From contig JACMJI010000335.1 of NCBI GenBank assembly GCA_014380705.1, forward strand, positions 1 through 6,794: a stretch of DNA of 6,794 nt, written 5' to 3'. Under the pieces are notes generated by a model that was not told the origin of the DNA, searched no databases, and was given only the letters and a program-made list of their open reading frames with translations. This document shows positions 1-6,246 of this stretch, in pieces. Within the stretch, counting starts at the first letter, position 1. The number at the start of each line of letters is the position of its first letter. The DNA comes from Gorillibacterium sp. (lineage in GTDB: Bacteria; Bacillota; Bacilli; Paenibacillales; NBRC-103111). The translations under genes were made by a program, and so were the position numbers.

Positions 1-519
1 AAGCGAATGCACAGGACGAGGCAGCGCAATAATTTGGAGCTCGGGAGGGGAATTAATCGTCCGAATGCTCTTCAGCATACCGAATAAATCACCAGAGACA
101 AGCTCGATCCGATGCTGTCCATATATTCCGCGATCTATATTCATGATCGAATAACGATAGTCTATAGTCCGGCTTAAACCTGGAAACACCAAGCGAGTGC
201 AGCGATAGACGTCCCGACCTTGATTGTCTGACCAAACATCCCGAATGGTAAGCCAAGGAACAGGAAGAAGAACGCCCGTCTGCTTAACAGCAACGTGCAC
301 CTCTACCCCTTCTCCAGCGATTGTCTGATGAGTAGAAACAAGTACATCCGCTTTCATTTTCCGCAATGTCAGGACATGTTGGAGACTTGCATAGCTGAGC
401 AGCAGCCCTAAACTGCCAACAAGAAACCAGGGGTTAAAGCCTCCCCACATGAGTCCACTGGCAAGAGACACCCCCCACAAAAGAAAAAACAGCACAAACA
501 AGCTATATCGTCGCATCAT
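1..519 (-). CDS. DUF58 domain protein, N-terminal part (runs off the left edge)
   Basis: Minus-strand frame, open from two adjacent ATG codons (517-519 and 514-516) to the window edge, giving about 173 residues with the C-terminus missing. The start follows a purine-rich stretch (AGGGGGCGGAGG), which acts as the Shine-Dalgarno site; the second ATG fits its spacing slightly better. The protein begins with two hydrophobic segments, roughly residues 4-22 and 27-45, separated by a short Gly/Asn/Pro turn. A soluble beta-rich stretch follows, with 'PVPWLTIRD' and 'DRGIYGQHRIELVSGDLFGM'. That pattern (two N-terminal helices, then a domain with an 'RG.Y....v...DpFGl'-like motif) is typical of the DUF58 family, which often sits directly downstream of a MoxR ATPase. 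Here the gap to moxR is 10 bp, so co-transcription is very likely. The DUF58 core lies beyond the window. The function of the family is not well defined; a membrane-anchored partner of the MoxR ATPase is an inference from gene pairing. Confidence 0.85.
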   Translation of the reverse strand, partial: MMRRYSLFVLFFLLWGVSLASGLMWGGFNPWFLVGSLGLLLSYASLQHVLTLRKMKADVLVSTHQTIAGEGVEVHVAVKQTGVLLPVPWLTIRDVWSDNQGRDVYRCTRLVFPGLSRTIDYRYSIMNIDRGIYGQHRIELVSGDLFGMLKSIRTINSPPELQIIALPRPVHSL

Positions 520-529
520 CCTCCGCCCC

Positions 530-1513
530 CTATGATCCAGATGCCCGACATGCACCGGGGACGGGAACGCGTTCCGCTGTTTCTCTTGCAACGTCATCGG
601 TCGAACGCCCCCGCATAAGCGCATCCGCCTTCAAAAGCAGACGATGGGCATAAACGGGGGTGACTAAGCTTTTTATATCATCCGGCACACAATACCCTCT
701 GCCATTCATCAGGGCTCTCGCTTGTGCAGCTTTCATGAGTGCAACGGAGGCACGTGGACTGGCCCCGAGGATGAGCTCGCGGTTGATCCGTGTATCCGCA
801 GAGAGCCGTACAATGTAGTCCTTCAGACTGTCATCCAGGTGAACGGTACGTACTTGGTTTTGCAGACTTTGGAGTTCCTCTTTAAAAATGACCGGTTTAA
901 TTCTGTCCAGAGGGTCATATTGTCCATGCTTGCTTAGCATATTAGCCTCGTCTGTAAGAGTTGGGTAACCCATGCGAATTCTTAGGAGAAAACGATCGAG
1001 CAGAGCCTCCGGGAGTGAATACGTTCCCTCGTATTCCACTGGATTCTGCGTAGCAAGAAGCAGGAATGGCTCCGGCAGCGCGTACGTTATGCCATCAATC
1101 GTTATCTTATTTTCCTCCATTGCCTCAAGCAGTGCCGCTTGGGTTTTGGGGGGTGTCCGATTGAGCTCATCCGCAAGCACCACATTGGCAAATAACGGCC
1201 CCTCTCGAAACTGAAACGTCTGAAGCTGCGGATGATAAATCGTTACTCCCGTCACATCAGAGGGCAATAAATCAGGCGTGAATTGGATCCGATTAAAGCT
1301 GCAGTCCAGTGTTTTGGCTAGTGCCTTGACGAGAACGGTTTTACCCGTTCCCGGTACATCCTCAATCAAGACATGTCCACCTGACAGAACAGCTAGAACA
1401 CAAAGCTCAATAGACTCACGTTTGCCAACGATCATCTTTTCTACATTTTGGATAACTCTTTCAATAATAGATTCAGGCTGGTCCCATAACAGGGAATGAG
1501 ATAAATTCGACAT
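530..1513 (-). CDS. MoxR-family AAA+ ATPase
   Basis: Encodes 327 residues from the ATG at 1513, a normal MoxR length. This start is chosen because GGGAGG lies 8 nt upstream; the frame stays open to an ATG at 1555, which would add 14 residues but has a poorer ribosome-binding site. Visible motifs are Walker A (GTGKT, residues 55-59), Walker B (VVLADE, 111-116), sensor 1 (ATQNP, 154-158), the LLDRF segment with Arg174, and the sensor 2 region GASPRAS (250-256). All key residues are intact, so an active ATPase is expected. MoxR proteins are thought to act as chaperone-like ATPases that mature or remodel protein complexes, often with VWA or DUF58 partners; the client here is unknown. The gene begins 54 bp after the deacetylase and ends 10 bp before the DUF58 gene, so all three probably share a transcript. 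The cytoplasmic location is inferred from the absence of a signal or membrane segment. Confidence 0.95.
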   Translation of the reverse strand: MSNLSHSLLWDQPESIIERVIQNVEKMIVGKRESIELCVLAVLSGGHVLIEDVPGTGKTVLVKALAKTLDCSFNRIQFTPDLLPSDVTGVTIYHPQLQTFQFREGPLFANVVLADELNRTPPKTQAALLEAMEENKITIDGITYALPEPFLLLATQNPVEYEGTYSLPEALLDRFLLRIRMGYPTLTDEANMLSKHGQYDPLDRIKPVIFKEELQSLQNQVRTVHLDDSLKDYIVRLSADTRINRELILGASPRASVALMKAAQARALMNGRGYCVPDDIKSLVTPVYAHRLLLKADALMRGRSTDDVARETAERVPVPGACRASGS

Positions 1514-1567
1514 AGCGGAAGCCTCCCGGCAGTTGATAGCTTCCATTTTTCCCATAAACCTAGCATT

Positions 1568-3196
1568 TTACACGTCAGCAGGAGAAAGAATAGGAGAAAG
1601 CAGACTCGTCTTGGGGTGACATTCAATCTCAACGACCCCGCTGCTCCCCGCGACAGAATAACGGGTAACCCGCCCACCCAAAAGCTCCACCGCCGTTCGG
1701 AGGGAGACATGAATACCCTCTGATTGAGCCAGCATGCGTACTAGAGGGCGTTTTTCCAGCACTTTTCCCGGAGCTGTAATCTGGATGGTGTGGCTGGGGT
1801 AATCAAAACTCACCCGATTCAGCCCCAAACAGATCTCAACCCTTTGTTCAAGCTTATCCGGCTTTACCAACGCGTGAAGTTGCGCAGCTAACCCCTCTAC
1901 GGGAACCATAAATCGCCCCGAAACAATCGAATATTGACCCTCATGAAGCTCCCACGGCTTGCCGTTGACGATTACCTGTAGCGTTTTTGGTGCTGCTGAC
2001 TTTTTCACATTAACGCTTGCCTTATTCCGGCTCTCCCCTGCTGACCCTATCTCAATTGGTTCTATCCCTTGCTCTGATTTCGCTTGAGTTGTTGCATTAT
2101 ATCCTTGCTCTGACCTCGCTTGATTTGTTAGGCTTTTCAGTTTTATATCCGCCAATTTTATTTGCTTAATCTCGCCTAGCTTCTGCCCAGCCTTGCCCAG
2201 TAAACGGCTAAAATCCGAATAAGACAAAGCACGCTTCCACTTTATTTTGCCGACTGGAAATTGCACCACAGGACGATCCTCCTGCATAGCGGAAAATTCG
2301 TAGCCCTGTGCTTGAAAATACTCGATAATTCGCGGCAAAGCCTTAACCGTCTGTTCATGGCCACCGCCATCATGCAGAAGTACTACCATCTGATTCTTCA
2401 GCGGAGCATTCGTTACCGCAGCGATAATTTCACTTGCTGGAACATTCCGTCTTGTCGCGTCTTTACTGTCAACATTCCAGTCAATAACCTTGTAGCCGGC
2501 AGCGTCCAGCAAGTAATAATAGAACGCATCAAAGTTCGTATAAGACCCACCTGGTGCTCGCAAAAGAGTACTGCCAGATCCCGTGATCTTACGTAAAATA
2601 CTGTCTGTTTTCTCGATCTGGTTCCAAAAAGCATCAAATGAGCTGTAAAGCTCTTTATAAACATGATTATACGTATGATTGCCGAGCGCATGCCCTTCCT
2701 CGACCACTCGTTTCACCGTATCAGACCGAGACTCCATTTGTTCACCCAACATGAAAAAGGTAGCCTTTACCTTCTGCTTCTTGAGAATATCCAGTACCTG
2801 TGGGGTCAGCTTGCTCGGACCATCATCAAAGGTCAAATAAACTGTAGGTTTTGGTGTCTGCTTAGTGGACGAAGCCTGTACGACAATTGAGGTGGACGCT
2901 TCTTTTATTCTCTTGCCCGTTTGTAGTAACGCATAGATCCCTTCCAACCTCAGTTGTTCCGCATCGGAAGACGCTGCTGCTGTGAATGTTGCCTTATTAA
3001 TCGTTGCTTCAGTTATTTCAACACTAGCTGTCGTTGCGTCCGCTTGGAACGCTCTAGTATCAGAGGCTGTTTGTTCCCCAGCAGCAAGTATGGTTCCTGG
3101 GTTAAACGCACCCAACAATAGCAAAATGGCGGCCAGCAGGGCCGCCTGATAACGGTGAAAATTATATTTTCTAAACCTTCTGGCAAGCTCTTTCAT
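1568..3196 (-). CDS. Secreted polysaccharide deacetylase (CE4/NodB) with C-terminal copper-amine-oxidase-N-like domain
   Basis: 542 residues from the ATG at 3196, chosen because GGGGGG lies 9 nt upstream and because it opens a classic signal peptide: basic residues 1-15, hydrophobic core 18-33, likely cleavage near residue 40. An ATG at 3235 would add 13 residues encoded inside a palindrome and is less likely. The NodB domain spans roughly 115-305. Motifs seen are TFDDGP (122-127, Asp124 catalytic base and Asp125 metal ligand), NHTYNH (173-178, His174 and His178 metal ligands), RAPGG (213-217), DWNVDS (239-244) and LLHD (273-276, catalytic His275), all intact. A polar linker (about 310-405) contains a duplicated 12-residue unit. 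Residues about 406-527 resemble the copper amine oxidase N-terminal (stalk) domain: VNGKPWEL, then FMVPVEGLAAQL, then VSLRTAVELLGG. That domain is common in secreted Paenibacillus proteins and does not itself imply copper chemistry. Hydrolysis of acetyl groups on peptidoglycan or another surface polysaccharide is inferred; the exact substrate is not determinable. Confidence 0.93.
   Translation of the reverse strand: MKELARRFRKYNFHRYQAALLAAILLLLGAFNPGTILAAGEQTASDTRAFQADATTASVEITEATINKATFTAAASSDAEQLRLEGIYALLQTGKRIKEASTSIVVQASSTKQTPKPTVYLTFDDGPSKLTPQVLDILKKQKVKATFFMLGEQMESRSDTVKRVVEEGHALGNHTYNHVYKELYSSFDAFWNQIEKTDSILRKITGSGSTLLRAPGGSYTNFDAFYYYLLDAAGYKVIDWNVDSKDATRRNVPASEIIAAVTNAPLKNQMVVLLHDGGGHEQTVKALPRIIEYFQAQGYEFSAMQEDRPVVQFPVGKIKWKRALSYSDFSRLLGKAGQKLGEIKQIKLADIKLKSLTNQARSEQGYNATTQAKSEQGIEPIEIGSAGESRNKASVNVKKSAAPKTLQVIVNGKPWELHEGQYSIVSGRFMVPVEGLAAQLHALVKPDKLEQRVEICLGLNRVSFDYPSHTIQITAPGKVLEKRPLVRMLAQSEGIHVSLRTAVELLGGRVTRYSVAGSSGVVEIECHPKTSLLSPILSPADV
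2067..2129. repeat. Internal 36-bp-period duplication in the deacetylase linker
   Basis: Two 27-nt copies, 2067-2093 and 2103-2129, differ at three positions. They encode QARSEQG and QAKSEQG on the minus strand (residues about 359-377), offset by 12 codons. The frame is preserved, so this looks like an expansion of a flexible linker between the catalytic and C-terminal domains. Confidence 0.75.
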
Positions 3197-3205
3197 CTGG
3201 ATAAT

Positions 3206-3258
3206 CCCCCCGAGTAATGGATCAGCATAAATCATTTAGCTGATCCATTATATGGGGG
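3206..3258 (-). promoter_or_regulatory. Nested palindrome overlapping the deacetylase ribosome-binding site
   Basis: A perfect 12-bp inverted repeat, TAATGGATCAGC at 3215-3226 and GCTGATCCATTA at 3239-3250, encloses a second palindrome TAAAT-C-ATTTA (3228-3238). On the minus strand (the sense strand of the deacetylase gene) the structure is preceded by CCCCC (3258-3254) and followed, after CTC, by the GGGGGG Shine-Dalgarno site (3211-3206). If transcribed whole, the RNA could pair CCCCC with the ribosome-binding site on top of the main stem and block translation. Alternatively the DNA palindrome may be an operator: a perfect TATAAT box (3252-3247, minus strand) overlaps its edge, though I find no good -35 at 16-18 bp. 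The structure is seen directly; its function is inference. Confidence 0.6.
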
Positions 3259-3311
3259 AGCCAAGCTCAATAGACCCAAGAAATATCCTAAATGGCTACT
3301 CTTTCTCTTCC

Positions 3312-3364
3312 TTGATCTAGTTCATCTAGTTCATCTAGTTCATCTAGTCATCTCATCTAGTTCA
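3312..3364. repeat. 9-bp tandem repeat (TTCATCTAG)n
   Basis: A variant TTGATCTAG (3312-3320) is followed by three perfect TTCATCTAG units (3321-3347), a 5-nt partial unit, a further TCATCTAG (3353-3360), and then TTCA before unique sequence. It lies in the gap between hydrolase and deacetylase, about 120-170 bp upstream of the deacetylase start. It is noncoding in the gene arrangement proposed here. Such short arrays vary in copy number by slippage. Confidence 0.9.
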
Positions 3365-3398
3365 AAGTCAGTTCTTAAATATCCCATTATCGTTTTTG

Positions 3399-4064
3399 CT
3401 AATCGGTAGGACCAAGCCAGCCCCAAATGACATCCATCACTTTACTAAGGTTAGAGACACCATTTATATCAATCGCATCCTTGCAAAAGTAATCCGGATG
3501 ACCACCCACAATATCTACAGTAGCTCGATTGCGTGGCGCCCCAATACATGGTCTGCCCCACCAGGTAACCGGATCGCCAAACCTTCCTGCTTTACCTAGG
3601 CATCGGACCTTATTCTGCCAATCGCCCGCAATACCTTGGACTGGCGTTCCGACCAGAATGACACTCTCCACCGGGTAATTACGGTCCATGAGCAGTTTAG
3701 CTGTTTTATAGGCGGCGACACCGCCCCCGCTGTGACCGATCAGAATGATTGGGCCGCTTCCAGTAGCATCATAATCCTCGCGGAGTCTTTTAAATGCCCG
3801 AAGCCCTCCCTCGTTACGGCGATACCGGACATACATGTCACGGCTAACCTGCATCGCCTGATAGGCAAGAAATCGGAAAAAATCCCGTTTAGCTACACCA
3901 TCCACTATCCCATAAGGGTAAAGGTCCTGTACATGAATAGGTCCAATTCCTGCAGCACGATAGCGACTCACAATGTCCTCCATTGCGCTTCCAAAATAAT
4001 TGCCCCTCTGCGACGTCCCGATTCCAGATAGAAAATAGATGGATTTCCCTTCCCTGCGTTTCAT
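3399..4064 (-). CDS. Alpha/beta-hydrolase fold protein, lipase/esterase-like, substrate unknown
   Basis: 221 residues from the ATG at 4064, preceded by GGGAGGG with a 6-nt spacer. The nucleophile elbow GHSGGG (110-115) follows a hydrophobic strand (PIILIG), making Ser112 the predicted nucleophile. SVILVGTPV (134-142) is a typical following strand, and GGHPDYF (187-193) provides a likely catalytic His189. The acid residue is not clear; Asp164 or Asp184 are candidates. The N-terminal YFLSGIGTS (10-18) fits the strand and oxyanion loop. There is no signal peptide or membrane segment, so it is probably cytoplasmic. The protein is short for a lipase and has a basic, Arg-rich middle (residues about 75-97). 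It starts 12 bp after the bcp stop, so it is probably co-transcribed with the peroxidase. The fold call is firm; I do not recognise a named gene, and esterase, lipase or thioesterase activity cannot be separated from the sequence. Confidence 0.85.
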   Translation of the reverse strand: MKRREGKSIYFLSGIGTSQRGNYFGSAMEDIVSRYRAAGIGPIHVQDLYPYGIVDGVAKRDFFRFLAYQAMQVSRDMYVRYRRNEGGLRAFKRLREDYDATGSGPIILIGHSGGGVAAYKTAKLLMDRNYPVESVILVGTPVQGIAGDWQNKVRCLGKAGRFGDPVTWWGRPCIGAPRNRATVDIVGGHPDYFCKDAIDINGVSNLSKVMDVIWGWLGPTD

Positions 4065-4076
4065 CCTCTACCCTCC

Positions 4077-4541
4077 CTACTGCTTTTTAACAAAGGCCAA
4101 AGCTTCCTCTACATGCCCCTTGACACTGACCTTTCTCCATTCTTTAAGCAGCGTCCCCTCCTTGCTAACAAGAAACGTGGAGCGCACGATACCCATATAT
4201 TCTTTACCATAGTTTTTTTTGAGTGCCCAAACCTCGTATTTTTTCGATACCTCATGCTCCTCATCCGCTAGCAGCAGGAAGGGCAGGCCAAATTTTGCTG
4301 CAAATTTAATATGTGCTTTGACCGGATCGGGACTGATCCCCAATATCACTGTATCGAGCTGACCAAACTCCTCCTGCCGATCACGAAAATCACAAGCCTC
4401 TTGTGTACAGCCAGGCGTGCTGTCCTTGGGGTAGAAATAAAGAATCACTTGCTTTCCAAGGAAATCCGACAATTGGACCGTTTCCCCATTCACAGCTTGA
4501 AGAGCAAAATCCGGTGCGATATCGCCAATGTGTATAGTCAT
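4077..4541 (-). CDS. bcp: Thioredoxin-dependent thiol peroxidase, Bcp/PrxQ subfamily
   Basis: 154 residues from the ATG at 4541, the usual length for Bcp. GGGGG lies 5 nt upstream; an in-frame ATG at 4583 would add 14 polar residues not expected in the family. The protein opens with GDIAPDFAL, followed by VILYFYPKDSTPGCTQEACDF. Cys45 is the peroxidatic residue in the TPGC motif. Cys50 sits five residues later, the position of the resolving cysteine in two-Cys PrxQ proteins. Later landmarks are VILGIS, KFGLPFLLLAD and the WRKV...GH segment close to the C-terminus. The enzyme reduces hydrogen and organic hydroperoxides in the cytoplasm using thioredoxin. It is the first gene of the minus-strand group and faces a 484-bp divergent intergenic region. 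I found no convincing PerR box or minus-strand promoter ahead of it, so its regulation is open. Confidence 0.96.
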   Translation of the reverse strand: MTIHIGDIAPDFALQAVNGETVQLSDFLGKQVILYFYPKDSTPGCTQEACDFRDRQEEFGQLDTVILGISPDPVKAHIKFAAKFGLPFLLLADEEHEVSKKYEVWALKKNYGKEYMGIVRSTFLVSKEGTLLKEWRKVSVKGHVEEALAFVKKQ

Positions 4542-4729
4542 TTTAACCCCCTGATTTATCTGGCCTTTAGGATTAGACACCACCGGAACAACGTCCAGCA
4601 GCCTGCCTTATCCTTAACCGTTATGGTAACCGAATAAGTAGCGTTCCCTATGTGAACAATGGAATGTTGTAAGTGCAGACAAAATAATAATACCCTCTAC
4701 GATGCTGACCCAAACGGAAACGATATTAT

Positions 4730-4759
4730 TCGACACTAATTCGACATATTTCCTATGAT
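4730..4759 (+). promoter_or_regulatory. Candidate distal SigA-type promoter with TTCGACA direct repeat
   Basis: TCGACA (4730-4735, 5/6 to the -35 consensus), an 18-bp spacer and TATGAT (4754-4759, 5/6 to the -10). A second TTCGACA begins exactly 11 bp after the first, one helical turn, as seen in direct-repeat sites of OmpR/PhoB-type regulators. Transcription from here would give a leader of about 260 nt for the LCP gene. The match is by eye. Confidence 0.35.
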
Positions 4760-4907
4760 CTAATTCTCCTTAGCAAAATAAGACTGGATTCGCCTACTTT
4801 GTAACTTTTTCAGAGATTCTCTCGTCTATTACATGGCGTTTACCTTATAAAAGAGAAAATAATATCCCTATTTGTGGAAGCTGCCTCTTGGTTATCTGCT
4901 TTTCGTG

Positions 4908-4937
4908 TTGCGACAGCTAAGTAAATCGACTTATAAT
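4908..4937 (+). promoter_or_regulatory. Candidate proximal SigA-type promoter of the LCP gene
   Basis: TTGCGA (4908-4913) and a perfect TATAAT (4932-4937) are separated by 18 bp, on the same strand as and about 88 bp before the LCP start codon. This would give an untranslated leader of about 80 nt. It is the best promoter match in the intergenic region. Confidence 0.5.
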
Positions 4938-5025
4938 AGAATATGTATTTCCAAGCAACATGTAATTATTAATATGCATGACTATTAAACTGGGGTTCAA
5001 CCCCGATTTTGGAAGGAGTTTTAAG

Positions 5026-6057
5026 ATGCGCAAAGCAGTCAAATGGCTCGCGCTCACCCTGTGCTTTACTCTTGTTATTTCCGTTGGCTACTATGGTATC
5101 TCTTTATATACTTCATTAAATGGACTGAATAAAGATGGTGCAATCGGTAATATTTTTAATGGTGGCAAGAATGTCGACAATGTCGGCTATGTTGCTCCAG
5201 AGGAAAACTATATACCACCGGAGTGGGAAGGAAAAGAAAGAGTAAACATCCTGTTTCTCGGTGGAGATTCACGCGGCACGGACAAGAATGAGATTCCACG
5301 TTCCGACTCTGTTATGATCGCTTCCATTGATCCAGTCACGAAAAAAGCTTCGCTTTTCTCGATTCTCCGGGATACCTACGTGGAGATTCCTGGTTATGGC
5401 AATGATCGGATCAACGCAGCGCTTGCCTTAGGCGGCCCCACGCTCGCGATGAAAACGGTTAGTTTATTTACGGGGCTTGATTTGCAATACTATGTTTATA
5501 CAGATTTCCAAGGCTTTATGGCCCTCGTGGACAGTATTGGTGGAATAGACCTAGACGTCGAAAAGGATATGAACTATCAAGATGCTTGGGACGGTCATGA
5601 GTTCGATATCCATCTGAAAAAGGGCTTCCAGCATCTCGATGGCAAAACCGCTTTGCAATATGTTCGATTCCGTCATGATGCCACATCCGATTTTACCCGG
5701 ACAGAACGGCAACGGAAGTTTTTGACCGTCGTAGCGGCCAAGATGCAGAACACGACAAATCTTATCAAGCTGCCAAAGATAATCAAATCGATTGATCCTT
5801 ACATCGATACGAATCTGGCATTCAACGATATGATCAAATTAGCTTCACTCGGCTATAAAGTTAAAGCCAATGGCATTTCGAGCCAGCAACTGCCGCCATC
5901 TGAGATTGCGAAGGATATATGGGTAGGCGGAGCACAGGTGATTGGTGGTGACGCAGGGCTGGTTCAGCAGTTCATTGCTGAATACTTGGAGAAACAGAAC
6001 CTACCCTCACCTGAACTATCGCCTAGCGCTTCTCCATCTGCGGCTCCTGATGCTTAA
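5026..6057 (+). CDS. LytR-CpsA-Psr (LCP) family cell-wall glycopolymer ligase
   Basis: 343 residues from the ATG at 5026, chosen for the preceding GGAAGGAG with a 7-nt spacer and because it opens with a typical signal anchor. An upstream in-frame ATG at 4978 lacks a good site. One membrane helix spans about residues 5-28, with basic residues before it (N-in), so the catalytic domain is extracytoplasmic. The LCP domain covers about 72-240. Landmarks are ILFLGGDSRG (75-84, Asp81), RSDSVM (92-97, Arg92 and Asp94), SILRDT (112-117, Arg115), DRINAA (127-132, Arg128) and the cluster RFRHD then DFTRTERQR (214-230). These charged residues bind the pyrophosphate of the polyprenyl-linked donor. The family transfers wall teichoic acid or other anionic glycopolymers to peptidoglycan. 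The C-terminus is a short Pro/Ser/Ala-rich tail (328-343). Symbols such as tagU or lytR are used for homologs, but the paralog cannot be assigned here. The gene appears monocistronic, ending in a terminator 44 bp downstream. Confidence 0.95.
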   Translation: MRKAVKWLALTLCFTLVISVGYYGISLYTSLNGLNKDGAIGNIFNGGKNVDNVGYVAPEENYIPPEWEGKERVNILFLGGDSRGTDKNEIPRSDSVMIASIDPVTKKASLFSILRDTYVEIPGYGNDRINAALALGGPTLAMKTVSLFTGLDLQYYVYTDFQGFMALVDSIGGIDLDVEKDMNYQDAWDGHEFDIHLKKGFQHLDGKTALQYVRFRHDATSDFTRTERQRKFLTVVAAKMQNTTNLIKLPKIIKSIDPYIDTNLAFNDMIKLASLGYKVKANGISSQQLPPSEIAKDIWVGGAQVIGGDAGLVQQFIAEYLEKQNLPSPELSPSASPSAAPDA

Positions 6058-6100
6058 TGCTTGATGCTGATCACTTCAAAAACACAACCGTATTTCAAAC

Positions 6101-6148
6101 AAAAAGCCTTCGTTTAAGCCGCTATTGGCTTAGAACGAAGGCTTTTTT
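6101..6148. terminator. Intrinsic terminator after the LCP gene, probably bidirectional
   Basis: Left arm 6106-6120 and right arm 6127-6142 form a stem of about 15 bp with one bulged base and loop GCTATT. It is followed by T6 (6143-6148) on the plus strand and preceded by A5 (6101-6105), which gives a U-tract on the minus strand too. It could therefore stop LCP transcription and any leftward transcription from the NUDIX remnant. Confidence 0.93.
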
Positions 6149-6246
6149 ACTCTATCAGACTTCCATGCCGCTTGGGCGGCACCACGGATGAATGAAAATG
6201 TTGCTTCAGAGTTACGTTTTTTATTTTCAGGACAGAAGTATAAATA
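6149..6246. other. Intergenic stretch with a small GC hairpin
   Basis: 98 bp between the LCP terminator and the NUDIX remnant. It contains a 6-bp hairpin, TGCCGC-TTGG-GCGGCA (6166-6181), with no adjacent T-tract. A plus-strand frame of 20 codons starting at the ATG at 6188 has no ribosome-binding site and is not called. Confidence 0.5.

Larger units (their letters stand above)
4542..5025. other. Divergent intergenic region between bcp and the LCP gene
   Basis: 484 bp without a supported gene. It holds two plus-strand promoter-like pairs (listed separately), an 11-bp-spaced direct repeat TTCGACA (4729-4746), a small inverted repeat GTTC-N7-GAAC (4643-4657) and a short G/C hairpin beside the LCP ribosome-binding site (4992-5004). 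Overlapping frames are short and lack ribosome-binding sites. I saw no riboswitch or tRNA. Confidence 0.7.

Noticed and set aside
722..1499. Three plus-strand frames opposite moxR
   Set aside because: Antisense shadows; the MoxR motifs on the minus strand account for the conservation and codon pattern.
1441..1710. 89-codon minus-strand frame across the deacetylase/moxR junction
   Set aside because: Overlaps the ends of two well-supported genes in another frame, has no ribosome-binding site and encodes nothing recognisable.
2413..2691. 92-codon minus-strand frame inside the deacetylase gene
   Set aside because: A shadow of the NodB domain coding sequence, whose catalytic motifs are all in the other frame.
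3215..3250. Palindrome upstream of the deacetylase as an intrinsic terminator for the hydrolase
   Set aside because: There is no T-tract after the stem on either strand; the flanks are C- and G-runs instead.
3312..3364. 9-bp repeats as a CRISPR array
   Set aside because: Units are contiguous with no spacers and far too short, and there are no cas genes.
3636..4031. 131-codon plus-strand frame opposite the hydrolase
   Set aside because: Antisense to a gene with a clear GHSGGG motif and a good ribosome-binding site; the product shows no domain.
4311..4637. 108-codon plus-strand frame opposite bcp and into the intergenic region
   Set aside because: Mostly antisense to bcp, no ribosome-binding site and no recognisable domain.
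4643..4657. GTTC-N7-GAAC inverted repeat as a LexA/SOS site
   Set aside because: The Bacillus SOS box has the opposite polarity (GAAC-N4-GTTC); a 4-bp arm is also expected often by chance.
4681..4700. AT-rich stretch near 4681-4692 as a PerR box for bcp
   Set aside because: It is a simple run of AAT triplets without the palindromic symmetry of TTATAAT-N-ATTATAA.
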